In this document: positions 14,912 through 24,044 of the stretch, piece after piece | Numbering within the stretch: position 1 is the stretch's first letter | How the letters are laid out: every line of letters begins with the position of its first letter | NCBI GenBank assembly: GCA_002336485.1 | Contig: DDCZ01000011.1 | Span: 1 to 30,230 of the forward strand | Direction: 5' to 3' | DNA length: 30,230 nucleotides | Source: Flavobacteriales bacterium UBA1993 | GTDB lineage: Bacteria; Bacteroidota; Bacteroidia; Flavobacteriales_G; Salibacteraceae | Position numbers and translations under genes: made by a program | Notes under the pieces: model-generated | Seen by the model: only the letters and a program-made list of their open reading frames with translations | Told to the model about the DNA's origin: nothing | Database searches by the model: none

Positions 14912-17290
14912 CTTTAAAACAACGTTTTCTGCTGTACCTGATTGATCAATCTTAAACTCACATCGTCTGTTGAGCTGTCGACCATCAGGATTGTCACTTC
15001 CATCTGCGTTAGCATTTGGAGCAATCGGAACTGCCTCACCAAAGTACTGATAGGATAATCTGTTCTCGCTAATATTCTTGTCCTTGGTTAGATACCCGTA
15101 TGCCGCTTTGGCTCTTCTTTCTGAAAGATCCATGTTGTACTTAATAGTACCTACCCAGTCAGCGTGCCCATCAATTTGAACCTCGACACCTGCAGTCTTA
15201 TTCATATATGAAGAAACCTTGTTAAGTTCATTGATGCTTTCCTTTCTCAGGTTAGATTTATCGAAGTCAAAGAGGATGTTACGAAATACGATTGTCTCTT
15301 CCTGCACTTCTTCCTCCACGTTCACTTCTTCTTTCTTTTTCTCCTCTTCAGCCAATGCAATGCGATCGTCATATCGAAACTCCACCTCATCACGTGTTTG
15401 GATTTTTGATACGGGCACATCTCCAATTTTTTGATGTGCTAATCGAACGCCGTTTGGATCAACAATGTCGATCAACTGAATGTAGTTCGTGAGCTCAACT
15501 GGATTATAACCTTCCGCAACAATTGATCGCAGCGAGTCTTTCTCAACTACGCCTAACGACGCGATATCCATACCCTCAAAATCTTCTTCTAATTTCTGGT
15601 CAACATTAAAGAATGCATTGTTTATGGAAGCACGCTGGGCGTAGACTCTTCCGTTAGAATCTTCCAAATTTTCGATCTTAATTTCTTGGAATAGAGAGAA
15701 ATAATCACACTGCTTTGGAACGGTAAAGTCACCGGAGTGTGGAAGGTAACCCTCCGCGTCAATCATGAATCCATAGGTGGTTTCGGTCTTCAAACGCATT
15801 TCGTATCTACCGGTAATTGAGTCCGACTTAAACGTTCGGATCTTAACATTGGTAGCAGGATCGAAAATAGTTATGATTGTGGCCACCGGCTTTTGTAGGT
15901 CTTCGCTATAAACAACACCATTAATCATAGTGGCAGAAACTGCCTTACAGTCTAGAATAATGCGGTAAATATCCGTCTCACCATATCCGCCGTCTCTATC
16001 AGAAGCATAGTATCCAACAGCTCCGTCATCGCTCGTAACAAAGTATCGATCATGACCAGGAGTATTAATTGGAGGACCTAAGTTCTCAACTTCACTCCAC
16101 TCGCCTTGTTCGTTCAATACGGTTTTGAAAATATCGTAGTCACCCATGGAGTTGTGTCCGTTCGATGCGAAATACAATGTGTTTCCATCAGGGGTTAAGA
16201 AGGGTGCGTCTTCGTCAAACTTTGTGTTGATCTTTTTACCCAGTGACTCAAGTGGTTTCCATTGTCCATTTTTTTCATCCTTGGTTGTAACGTAGATGTC
16301 TCGTCCTCCCATACCAGAAGAGATCTCACTGACGACAAAAATTGTAGCCTCATCTTGAGTAATAAAAACAGATGGCTCGAATCCCTTTTCTGTGTTTATT
16401 CGTCCTTGAGCCTTAGATGGGATCGTCCATAGGCCATTATCTAATTTACTCACCCAAACATTTAGGTCTCTATATATGAAGAGCTGCGTTTCATCTCCAG
16501 CATAGGTAATGGCGGCATCATGAAATTCCGTGTTTACATCGGCATTAATTATGCGATTTGTGCTGTCGTAGTTTGAAGCTGGAGTGTATTCACCATCAAC
16601 ATTGAGTGAATAATAGACGTCTTCAAAATACTTACCATCTACATCCATGTTTCCGCCGGTTGAGTTATCCCTTCTTGAGGTAAAGAGTAATATGCTCTCG
16701 TCATTCGTTACAACCGGTGAATAGTCTGGAAAAACGCTGTTAATACTTGCTCCCATGTTTTCAATTCGAATGAAGTCTTTGTTGTTTTCAAACTGAACTT
16801 TACCGTTTTGGCACATCTCGATGTATCGATCTACATCTTCCTCTAATTCATCTCTTTCAAACCCTTCCTTGTCCATAAAACCGAGGTAATCCTCATAGTA
16901 TTGGATGGCCAAGTCGAAATTCCCACCGTAGTGTTCGGACTTTCCTGCAAAAAGAAACATCTCCGGAAGCGTGTCATTTTCGGTGTTTTGTATTGCTTTT
17001 TCTAGGTATGGAGCAGCTTTTCCACGGTGAATGCCCTCTTCGTATATAGCAAGCCCCATTTCATAGTTGTAGTCTGAGTTTTCAGGGTTAAGCTTAAGAA
17101 GGTCAGTATAGATCTCCTGAGCGACATCAAACCGTTCTGCTCGAAGTGCTTTGACAGCCTGGACTCTTAGTTTCTTCTCCTCCTTAGTTTGCCCAAATGC
17201 GGTAATGGCGGATAAGAGGCTAAGAAAGATAATTAGGAGGAAGTATTTCCCGGGCTTGGTAGAATCAACGATTCGTTCTGAGTACCGCAT
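14906..17290 (-). CDS. PorE-like OmpA-family protein (TPR-PD40-CRD-OmpA)
   Basis: The 794-residue product has, in order: a signal peptide (to about residue 33, ...AITAFGQ); TPR repeats (about 38-160); PD40/WD40-like propeller blades (about 185-445, e.g. LLFTSRRDNSTGG and LYFASNGHNSMGDYDIF); a carboxypeptidase-regulatory-like domain (INGVVYSEDLQKP onward); and an OmpA peptidoglycan-binding domain (about 665-785: ILFDFDKSNL, DGHADWVG, LSERRAKAA). The same order occurs in PorE of Porphyromonas gingivalis, a T9SS component that ties the machinery to peptidoglycan. Unlike PorE it has no lipobox cysteine. The peptidoglycan-contact Asp (GHAD) and Arg (SERRAKAA) are both present. It has its own promoter and a frameshifted tandem paralogue just upstream. 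Whether it is the functional PorE or one of several paralogues is open. Confidence 0.9.
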   Translation of the reverse strand: MRYSERIVDSTKPGKYFLLIIFLSLLSAITAFGQTKEEKKLRVQAVKALRAERFDVAQEIYTDLLKLNPENSDYNYEMGLAIYEEGIHRGKAAPYLEKAIQNTENDTLPEMFLFAGKSEHYGGNFDLAIQYYEDYLGFMDKEGFERDELEEDVDRYIEMCQNGKVQFENNKDFIRIENMGASINSVFPDYSPVVTNDESILLFTSRRDNSTGGNMDVDGKYFEDVYYSLNVDGEYTPASNYDSTNRIINADVNTEFHDAAITYAGDETQLFIYRDLNVWVSKLDNGLWTIPSKAQGRINTEKGFEPSVFITQDEATIFVVSEISSGMGGRDIYVTTKDEKNGQWKPLESLGKKINTKFDEDAPFLTPDGNTLYFASNGHNSMGDYDIFKTVLNEQGEWSEVENLGPPINTPGHDRYFVTSDDGAVGYYASDRDGGYGETDIYRIILDCKAVSATMINGVVYSEDLQKPVATIITIFDPATNVKIRTFKSDSITGRYEMRLKTETTYGFMIDAEGYLPHSGDFTVPKQCDYFSLFQEIKIENLEDSNGRVYAQRASINNAFFNVDQKLEEDFEGMDIASLGVVEKDSLRSIVAEGYNPVELTNYIQLIDIVDPNGVRLAHQKIGDVPVSKIQTRDEVEFRYDDRIALAEEEKKKEEVNVEEEVQEETIVFRNILFDFDKSNLRKESINELNKVSSYMNKTAGVEVQIDGHADWVGTIKYNMDLSERRAKAAYGYLTKDKNISENRLSYQYFGEAVPIAPNANADGSDNPDGRQLNRRCEFKIDQSGTAENVVLKF

Positions 17291-17315
17291 AAAACAAGGA
17301 GATTTTAGATTATGA

Positions 17316-17345
17316 CAAATCTACCCCCCTTTGATCGGCCGAAAA
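17316..17345 (-). promoter_or_regulatory. Putative promoter of the PorE-like gene
   Basis: On the minus strand TTTT (17345-17342), 18 bases, then TAGATTTG (17323-17316), a full match to the -7 consensus. The expected start near 17309 leaves about 20 bases to the ATG at 17290. This gives the gene expression independent of the broken paralogue upstream. Confidence 0.5.
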
Positions 17346-17378
17346 CCCGCCTATTTTGTTGTTACTAACACGGTTTTG

Positions 17379-19830
17379 TTAATGTAAAACCACCTTAAAG
17401 TATTGATAATCAGTAGGTAGCTTATATGTAAATCCAGCAAATTCTTCCGGTATTGGTACGTGTACGGAACTTTTTCTTCGATTGTCGATATCTTGTTAAT
17501 ATCTAATCCAAGATTTGCCAATTCCCTTGTTAGCGCCGCTTTCCCATTTATTAGGCGCAGTCGGGCCAGTTCCTCATTTCCACCTTTCCTACTTGTTCTT
17601 AAATGCGAAGCACTACCAATAAGTTCAATTTGAAGTTTGCCAGATTCCTCGTATTCTTTTTTTAATTCCAGTGCGATTTCTTCAATTTCTTTCTGAGGAA
17701 TGGTGCTTACGACATTGAAATTAAATCGAATCAATAGTTGTTCATCTTCCTCTTTTTGCTCGGTATTCTTAGCTGCTCCATCCTTTGTAGTATTCAATTC
17801 ATTCTTTGCTTCATCCAGTGTAGATGATTCATTCTGAGAATCTGAAGTATCATCCTGGCTCGCCTCCTCTGAATCCGATCCATCGGAAACAGCATAAAAT
17901 ATGGAGTTAGATTCAGTCATAGACAATTCAGGGCTGTCCTCTGTTGAATTTACCAAGAGAATATCGAGCTCGGAATTGTCAATGTTTTTAAGTTTTGGAA
18001 GAAGTGCGTAGTTTTCGTTCATTAAAGGTTTGTACTCAAAATACCCGTCCTTACTCACGAATACACTGTCAACAATGTTTTGATTTTCATCCAAGTAATA
18101 TACCACTGAACCAAGTGGGATTAAATCGGTTGAGTTAGCCAGTTGAATGCGCCATTTTAGAACATCGCCTAGAGCTTCATCTTTTAACGCTGCGATAACT
18201 GCGACCGAAGATCCTTTTGGAGCAAGAAATATTTCTCGGTTTAATTCCTGATACGTTTGGTCTTTAGGGACTTCCACTTTCTCGGAATAAATCGACTCGG
18301 TTCCAATTTTAAAATTGATGTTATAGGTAGATCCAGAAGGAATAATGAATACAAAACTGCCATTCCGTTTAACTGGTTTCGCTTCTCCCTTACTTTCTCC
18401 TGTTTTTTCATCGACAATAAAGATTTTTAAATCTGATGGCAAGGAATCGCCAGGAGCAGGGAATATCCAGCCCTTCAATACGGCGAAGCTCGCTAGATCA
18501 AGAATTGGCAGTGACTCCTCATCTGGAGAATATTCTACAATGTAGATGTCTAAGTTGCCTGTTCCGCTATTTGTTCTAGATGCGTAATACCCTTTTTTTC
18601 CGTTTGGAGTGGCAATGTAGCTATGATCATCATCGGTGGTATTAATTGGATAACCGATATTTTTCGGGGTGGACCATACACCCTCGTCATTCAATTGAGA
18701 GTAAAATATATCATAGCCACCCATTGACGCATGACCATTTGACGAAAAATACATTGTCCTGTCATCCGGATGGAAATATGGAACGTCCTCGTCGTATTCA
18801 GTATTGATAGCAGGGCCGGCATTTATGGCCTCCGCCCATTCGCCGGTTGGTAATTTGCGGACGAACCAAATATCTTTACCGCCATATCCACCCTTTCGGT
18901 CACTAACAAAAAACAACCGTTCGCCAGAGGGGGCAATGTTCGCATAATATTCATTCGCTTCTGTATTGACATCTGAGCCCACCATTTCGGGGGTGCTCCA
19001 TTCATCTGCAGAAATAGCCTTGCACTGATATAAGTTGCCATTACCTTCGAAGGCCCTGTATAGATATAGTAATTCTCTATCCACGCTCACACTAACAACC
19101 GAAGAGTGTTGATCAACGATGTTGATGTTTAATAGTTCGGGCTCTAACCAATCACCCTGTTGGGTCTTGTAGCTAACATAAATATCTTCAAAATGCAGGC
19201 CTGTTTGAGATTCAAAGGACGATTCATTGGATTGGTCTGGACGAACTCTACGTGAGGTGAAATAGAGTGTGTTTTCGTCAAATGCCACGAGGGGCGTGTA
19301 ATCAGAAAATGTTGAATTAATCGGGGTGCCTAATGGAGTTATTACAACATCAACAGGGTTTGCAATTAGCTTTCGAGCAGTCGCACACATTTCGATACCT
19401 CTTGTCGCCATAGGCTTGAGATACTGCTTTTTGCTCGCCTCATCAAGAAACTTTTTATAGTAAAACTCTGCCGAATCAATTTCGGTTCGCAGATGAAATG
19501 CATTCGCCAGGTAATAATAGGCCTCGATTGGAGCGCTCTTAAAGTCTGAGGAGAATGGGTCGTAAATCTTTTTGACGTCTTTGACTGCATTTTTCAAATG
19601 TGGCAATGCTCGTCCTCGTTGATCTCCGTAATTTAAATAGGATCGCCCTAGTTTGTAGCTAATGTTTGCATTTGGCCTTTCCTTTAAGAGTTCTTTCAAA
19701 TAGGGATGGCCATACGGTCGTAACCGTCCTCCATCAACAAATTAGCCTCCGTAAACCTCGCTCTAAAAGATTGCGCATTTAGGTCAACCCAACCCAAGAC
19801 AGTCAAAAGGAAAACCAATAGATACTTCAT
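17379..19830 (-). pseudogene. PorE-like TPR-PD40-OmpA paralogue with two single-base frameshifts
   Basis: A signal-peptide start at ATG 19830 (MKYLLVFLLTVLGWVDLNAQ) reads into a TPR helix, then hits TGA at 19696-19698 after MAIPI. One missing base in the GGG run at 19703-19705 would join it to the large open frame as MAIPYLKELLKERPNA. That frame (17351-19699, 782 residues from a chance TTG) carries TPRs, PD40 blades (LYFTSRRVRPD, MYFSSNGHASMGGYDIF) and a degenerate OmpA domain. Near 17440-17470 the sense turns poor (LLDLHISYLLIINTLRWFY), while the next frame reads EEFAGFTYKLPTDYQYFKVV and stops at 17379. A second missing base would restore it, giving about 817 residues. In the OmpA-like domain GSAS replaces the peptidoglycan-binding GHAD motif. 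It is either a decaying paralogue or an assembly artefact. Confidence 0.85.
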
Positions 19831-19911
19831 TGTCAATTTTACAGCCAATATAGAGCATCGAACCCGCAAACATGGAGCGATAATATCTACTTATGAATAA
19901 GTCTCCCTTAA

Positions 19912-21243
19912 TTAAACCTCCCGGTTCATGTCCCAATTCTCCAAGTAATCGGCAACGCGACGTACAAACATGCCACCTAGTGCGCCATCCACAACACGAT
20001 GATCATATGAGTGAGATAGGAACATCATCTGGCGAATTCCGATTGTGTCTCCTTGAGGTGTTTCAATAACCGCGGGTTTCTTGACAATTGCGCCAACGGC
20101 CATAATCGCTACCTGAGGTTGATTGATGATCGGAGTTCCCATGACGTTTCCAAAGGTCCCAACATTAGACACGGTATATGTTCCACCTTGGATTTCATCT
20201 GGTAAAAGTTTGTTGGTTCTCGCTCGATTCGCAAGATCATTCACCGCTTTCGTAATTCCAACTAAGTTTAAATGATCGGTGTTACGAATAACAGGAACGA
20301 TCAAGTTGCCACTCGGAAGGGCCGCAGCCATTCCAACGTTTATTTCCTTTTTCCGAATGATTTGATCTCCTTCGATCGAGATGTTAATCATAGGGAAATC
20401 CTTGATTGCTTTGGTAATGGCTTCGATGAATATTGGGGTGAAGGTTAGCTTTTCACCTTCCTTTTCCTGCAAAGATTTCTTCACCTTGTTTCTCCAGTTA
20501 ACAATGTTTGTAACATCTGCTTCTACGAAGCTTGTTACGTGCGCAGATGTAGACTTCGACATTACCATATGGTCAGCAATAAGCTTTCGCATGCGGTCCA
20601 TTTGGATGATTTCTACATTACCAGAAACAGATTTAGCGGGTGCAGATTGTGCTGGTTTTGCAGCTGGTGTTGGCGCTGCAGCCGGAGCTTCAATAGTAGC
20701 TCGCGACGATGGAGCAGGTACGCCATTGGTTCTGGATTCTACGTGAGCCAATATATCCTTCTTTGTCACCCTGCCATTTTTACCAGACCCCGAAAGGGTA
20801 TCTAGCTCATTTACAGGTATGCCTTCTGCTTTTGCAATGCTTTTGACTAAAGGGCTGTAGAACTTATCAGATCCCGAAAAATCAGGTGCTTCAGCGACCA
20901 TTGCCACAGCATCAGCTACGGATTGTTCCGCTGCCATTACCGGTTCAGATACGGCGGCTGCCTGAGGTGTGGATGCTGGGGCTGGTGTCGCGGTAGTTTC
21001 ACCTTCGCCTCCTATGACTGCGATTGCCTGGCCAACTTGAGCAACAGATCCTTCTTCAACAAGAATTTGAAGAATGGTTCCACTCACCGGAGATGGGACT
21101 TCGCTATCAACTTTGTCTGTAGCGATTTCAACAATTGCCTCTTCTGCTTCAACCGTGTCACCAACGTTCTTTAACCATGTGGTTATTGTTGCCTCAGCAA
21201 CACTTTCACCCATTTTAGGAAGAATAACTTCTGTTTGCGCCAT
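19912..21243 (-). CDS. 2-oxo acid dehydrogenase E2 component (dihydrolipoamide acyltransferase)
   Basis: The 443-residue product is the core subunit of a 2-oxo acid dehydrogenase complex. It moves an acyl group from lipoamide to CoA. It has one lipoyl domain with the modified lysine in EIATDKVDSEVPSP (K44), an Ala/Pro-rich linker, a peripheral-subunit-binding domain (about 127-168: YSPLVKSIAKAEGIPVNEL, GSGKNGRVTKKDIL), a second linker, and the catalytic domain with active-site DHRVVDG (H415, D419). A single lipoyl domain and general sequence fit branched-chain or general E2 proteins; pyruvate or 2-oxoglutarate cannot be excluded. I chose the ATG at 21243 (MAQTEVILPKMGES), where family members begin; the frame is open 13 codons further. 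No E1 or E3 gene is adjacent. Confidence 0.94.
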   Translation of the reverse strand: MAQTEVILPKMGESVAEATITTWLKNVGDTVEAEEAIVEIATDKVDSEVPSPVSGTILQILVEEGSVAQVGQAIAVIGGEGETTATPAPASTPQAAAVSEPVMAAEQSVADAVAMVAEAPDFSGSDKFYSPLVKSIAKAEGIPVNELDTLSGSGKNGRVTKKDILAHVESRTNGVPAPSSRATIEAPAAAPTPAAKPAQSAPAKSVSGNVEIIQMDRMRKLIADHMVMSKSTSAHVTSFVEADVTNIVNWRNKVKKSLQEKEGEKLTFTPIFIEAITKAIKDFPMINISIEGDQIIRKKEINVGMAAALPSGNLIVPVIRNTDHLNLVGITKAVNDLANRARTNKLLPDEIQGGTYTVSNVGTFGNVMGTPIINQPQVAIMAVGAIVKKPAVIETPQGDTIGIRQMMFLSHSYDHRVVDGALGGMFVRRVADYLENWDMNREV

Positions 21244-21271
21244 GCCTTTTTTCTTGTCTAATTTGCGTCGA

Positions 21272-21300
21272 CGAAGGTACATTAAAGATCAGAAGTCAAA
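21272..21300 (-). promoter_or_regulatory. Putative promoter of the E2 gene
   Basis: On the minus strand TTTG (21300-21297), 17 bases, then TACCTTCG (21279-21272), one mismatch from TAnnTTTG. The expected start near 21265 leaves about 22 bases to the ATG at 21243. The same TACnTTCG variant precedes the M43 gene. Confidence 0.5.
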
Positions 21301-21348
21301 AATCATTTGATTCGAGGAACAAATCCGAATACGAGTTGTTTCTTCGCC

Positions 21349-23757
21349 ATGATGAAAATGACCACCACTATTCTTTTCGTCCTTCTTGTTACAATCTCAT
21401 TTGCTCAGAATGGCAGTATCAAGGGACGTGTTTTTGACCCCATTAACAACGAGGGAGTTCCTTTTGCTAATGTTGTTATTCAAGGCACAGCGACAGGGGC
21501 AGTCACAGACTTTGACGGTAATTATGCGATTGAAAATCTTGAGCCTGGCTTATACAATGTGGAGGCATCATCAGTAGGGTATGAGACAAAGGTTGAATAT
21601 GAGATTCAGACTTTCAATAATAAGCCCGCATTTGTCAATATCGAATTAAGCCCTGCTTCGGAACTATTGGAGGCGGTAGAAATTGTCGCTTCGCCGTTTA
21701 GCAAGCGAGAAGAAGCACCAGTATCAATGCGAACTATCGGTGTATCCGAAATTGAGAGAAATCCGGGTGGGAATCGTGATATCTCACGTGTTATTCAGTC
21801 TCTTCCTGGTGTAGCGTCCCCACCAAGTTTTCGAAATGACATCATTATTCGTGGCGGAGCGCCCAACGAGAATAAGTTCTATCTAGATGGCGTAGAAGTT
21901 CCAAACATCAATCACTTCGCCACTCAAGGGTCTTCGGGAGGTCCAGTTGGTTTAATAAACGTCAACTTTATTAAAGAAGTTGATTTCTATTCGGCAGCTT
22001 TTCCCGCAAATCGGGGCAACGCAACAAGCTCCATTTTCGATTTTACTCTAAAAGACGGGAATCCCGAAAAGATCAAGGCCAACATTACCGTTGGTAGCAG
22101 TGACTATGGATTAACGCTAGATGGGCCAATAGGCGAAAAAACAACCTATATATTTAGCATAAGAAGATCCTATCTACAGCTTTTGTTTTCCGCTCTTAAA
22201 CTTCCTTTCTTGCCTATATACAATGATGCCCAGTTTAAAGTAAAAACGAAAATCAATGCAAAGAATGAAATATCTCTGATTGGATTAGGAGCCTTAGATC
22301 AATTTGAAATAAACACGGGAGTCAATGATGGTGTGGATGACCCTGTAACCCTCGAGCGAAACCAATTTATCTTGGGTAATTTGGTTTCAAACGATCAATG
22401 GAACTACACGATCGGGGCTGCATACAAGCATTTCTCTGAAAACAGCTTTCAACAAGTTGTGGTGAGCAGGAATCACCTAGATAACCGAGCGGTGAAGTAC
22501 TTTAATAATGACGAGAGCATCGAGGCAAACAAAATTCTGGATTACCGAAGTCAGGAAATCGAGAATAAAATTCGATTGGAACATACATGGCGAGGAGAAG
22601 GATGGAAGTGGAATGTTGGAGTGGGTTATGAGAATGCACTCTTTACAAACAGGACTTACAATCGATTCGTTACAGCAAGCGGGGAGCAGTTGGTCGCAGA
22701 CTTTAGGTCGGAGCTAAACCTGAATAAATACTCGGTTTTTACTCAAATCTCTAAAGGGTTTATTGCCGATAGATTAAAATTCTCACTCGGCGTGCGCACG
22801 GATGTTGCAGGATATAACGACGCCATGGAGAATCCAATTGATCAATTATCACCGCGCTTGTCTGCTTCTTACCTGTTTGCGCCAAAGTGGAGCCTTAATG
22901 CCAGTGTTGGAAGATTCTTTCAACTGCCTCCATATACGATATTGGGATATCGAGACAATGCCAACAATCTGGTTAATAAGCAGAATGGCATTACGTATAT
23001 CCAGGCCGATCATGCAGTGCTTGGTTTAGAGTACTTGCCATTCACCAATACAAAGATTAGCCTCGAAGGTTTCTATAAGGTCTATGACAACTATCCATTC
23101 CTTACTCGCGACAGGGTTTCGCTTGCAAATCTAGGGTCGGATTTTGGAGTTATTGGAAACGGTCCAGCTGTGCCGCTTTCGGGTGGAAGGGCCTATGGAC
23201 TAGAGTTTTTGATTCAACAGAAACTTACCAAGGGCTTCTATGGTATTTTGGCTGCAACCTTGGTAAAAAGTGAATTTGAAGATAAGAATGGCGACTTGCG
23301 TCCATCGGCTTGGGATAATGGTCAGATTGTAACCCTAACAGCGGGTAAGAAATTTAAGGGAGACTGGGAGGTCGGCGCACGTTTTAGATACTTAGGCGCT
23401 TCGCCTTACACGCCTTATGATACTGCAGGTTCGAGCATTAGGGAAACGTGGGACCTGAGAGGAGTAGCCTTACCGGATTATGAGCGCCTAAACGAGGAGC
23501 GAACTGGAGCCGTTCATCAGCTTGATATGCGGGTTGATAAACGATGGTTTTTTGCGAAATGGTCGTTGGACTTGTACCTCGACATCCAGAACGTGTACAA
23601 CTTTCAAGCTCCATTAGCGCCGTCATTAACAGTAGTCCGTGATGACAATGGTGATCCTCTTGTTGATCCAACAGACCCAACAAGATATTCAACCAAGGAG
23701 ATTCAGAATTTTTCCGGAACGATTCTACCCTCCATAGGAATAATCATCGAGTTATAA
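21349..23757 (+). CDS. TonB-dependent outer-membrane receptor
   Basis: The 802-residue product starts with a signal peptide (MMKMTTTILFVLLVTISFAQ). A carboxypeptidase-regulatory-like domain follows (GSIKGRVFDPINNEGVPFAN, then TGAVTDFDGNYAIENL), then a TonB plug domain (SRVIQSLPGVASPPSFRND, IIIRGGAPNENKFYLDGVEV), and then a long beta-barrel with alternating aromatic strands (e.g. WSLNASVGRFFQLPPYTILG) ending GTILPSIGIIIEL. It imports an unknown ligand using energy from the TonB-ExbBD system. There is no SusD-like partner next to it, so it is not a glycan-type SusCD pair. The frame is open back to a TTG at 21307, but the signal peptide begins at the ATG at 21349 (or 21352). It is divergent from the E2 gene and ends in a weak hairpin region. 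Confidence 0.93.
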   Translation: MMKMTTTILFVLLVTISFAQNGSIKGRVFDPINNEGVPFANVVIQGTATGAVTDFDGNYAIENLEPGLYNVEASSVGYETKVEYEIQTFNNKPAFVNIELSPASELLEAVEIVASPFSKREEAPVSMRTIGVSEIERNPGGNRDISRVIQSLPGVASPPSFRNDIIIRGGAPNENKFYLDGVEVPNINHFATQGSSGGPVGLINVNFIKEVDFYSAAFPANRGNATSSIFDFTLKDGNPEKIKANITVGSSDYGLTLDGPIGEKTTYIFSIRRSYLQLLFSALKLPFLPIYNDAQFKVKTKINAKNEISLIGLGALDQFEINTGVNDGVDDPVTLERNQFILGNLVSNDQWNYTIGAAYKHFSENSFQQVVVSRNHLDNRAVKYFNNDESIEANKILDYRSQEIENKIRLEHTWRGEGWKWNVGVGYENALFTNRTYNRFVTASGEQLVADFRSELNLNKYSVFTQISKGFIADRLKFSLGVRTDVAGYNDAMENPIDQLSPRLSASYLFAPKWSLNASVGRFFQLPPYTILGYRDNANNLVNKQNGITYIQADHAVLGLEYLPFTNTKISLEGFYKVYDNYPFLTRDRVSLANLGSDFGVIGNGPAVPLSGGRAYGLEFLIQQKLTKGFYGILAATLVKSEFEDKNGDLRPSAWDNGQIVTLTAGKKFKGDWEVGARFRYLGASPYTPYDTAGSSIRETWDLRGVALPDYERLNEERTGAVHQLDMRVDKRWFFAKWSLDLYLDIQNVYNFQAPLAPSLTVVRDDNGDPLVDPTDPTRYSTKEIQNFSGTILPSIGIIIEL

Positions 23758-24044
23758 ATTGAGAGGTATAACGGTGATTAGGGCATCACTTATTGGTTCT
23801 TCCCAAAAGGCAACAGGGCACAATAGGGTAGGTGCGCCAGGCACACGTATCCAAGGCTTCCAGTCTATCTATTCAACGAGTGTAATCACAAATAAGTTAC
23901 CTAAAGGAGTGGCTCAATAGGTGCAGACTTGTGTATCTGATGTATTAAGTTACTGACCTGATAATAGGTTCAGTTTTACAAAAGAAAAGGGGGAGCGATA
24001 CTTTTGGAATCTTACAGTATAAATGTGAAGGAAGTGGACTTCGC
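23758..24044. other. Intergenic region between convergent genes
   Basis: This 287-base spacer separates the TonB-dependent receptor (+) from the phosphatase gene (-). It holds a small hairpin with a short T-run (23953-23977), an imperfect GTGC/GCAC hairpin near 23830-23845, and a GAAGT-GG-ACTTC stem at 24031-24042 beside the phosphatase stop. I see no convincing gene. Confidence 0.6.
23953..23977 (+). terminator. Weak putative terminator after the TonB-dependent receptor
   Basis: CTGACCT pairs with AGGTTCAG (one bulged T) around the loop GATAAT, followed by TTTT. The stem is short and the T-run only four bases, and it lies about 195 bases after the stop, so confidence is low. Confidence 0.35.

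Noticed and set aside
19889..19902. ACTTAT-GA-ATAAGT inverted repeat after the E2 stop as a terminator
   Set aside because: The stem is A/T-rich with a two-base loop, too small for a hairpin, and no T-run follows on the minus strand.
20381..20746. 121-codon plus-strand frame antisense to the E2 gene
   Set aside because: It is a shadow of the E2 coding frame, with Ala/Gly-rich composition caused by the E2 linker.
21307..21348. TTG-initiated N-terminal extension of the TonB-dependent receptor
   Set aside because: It adds 14 residues before a complete signal peptide; the ATG at 21349 fits export.
23774..23920. 48-codon plus-strand frame starting with GTG after the TonB-dependent receptor
   Set aside because: No ribosome-binding site, no promoter and no recognisable composition; too short to support by sequence alone.
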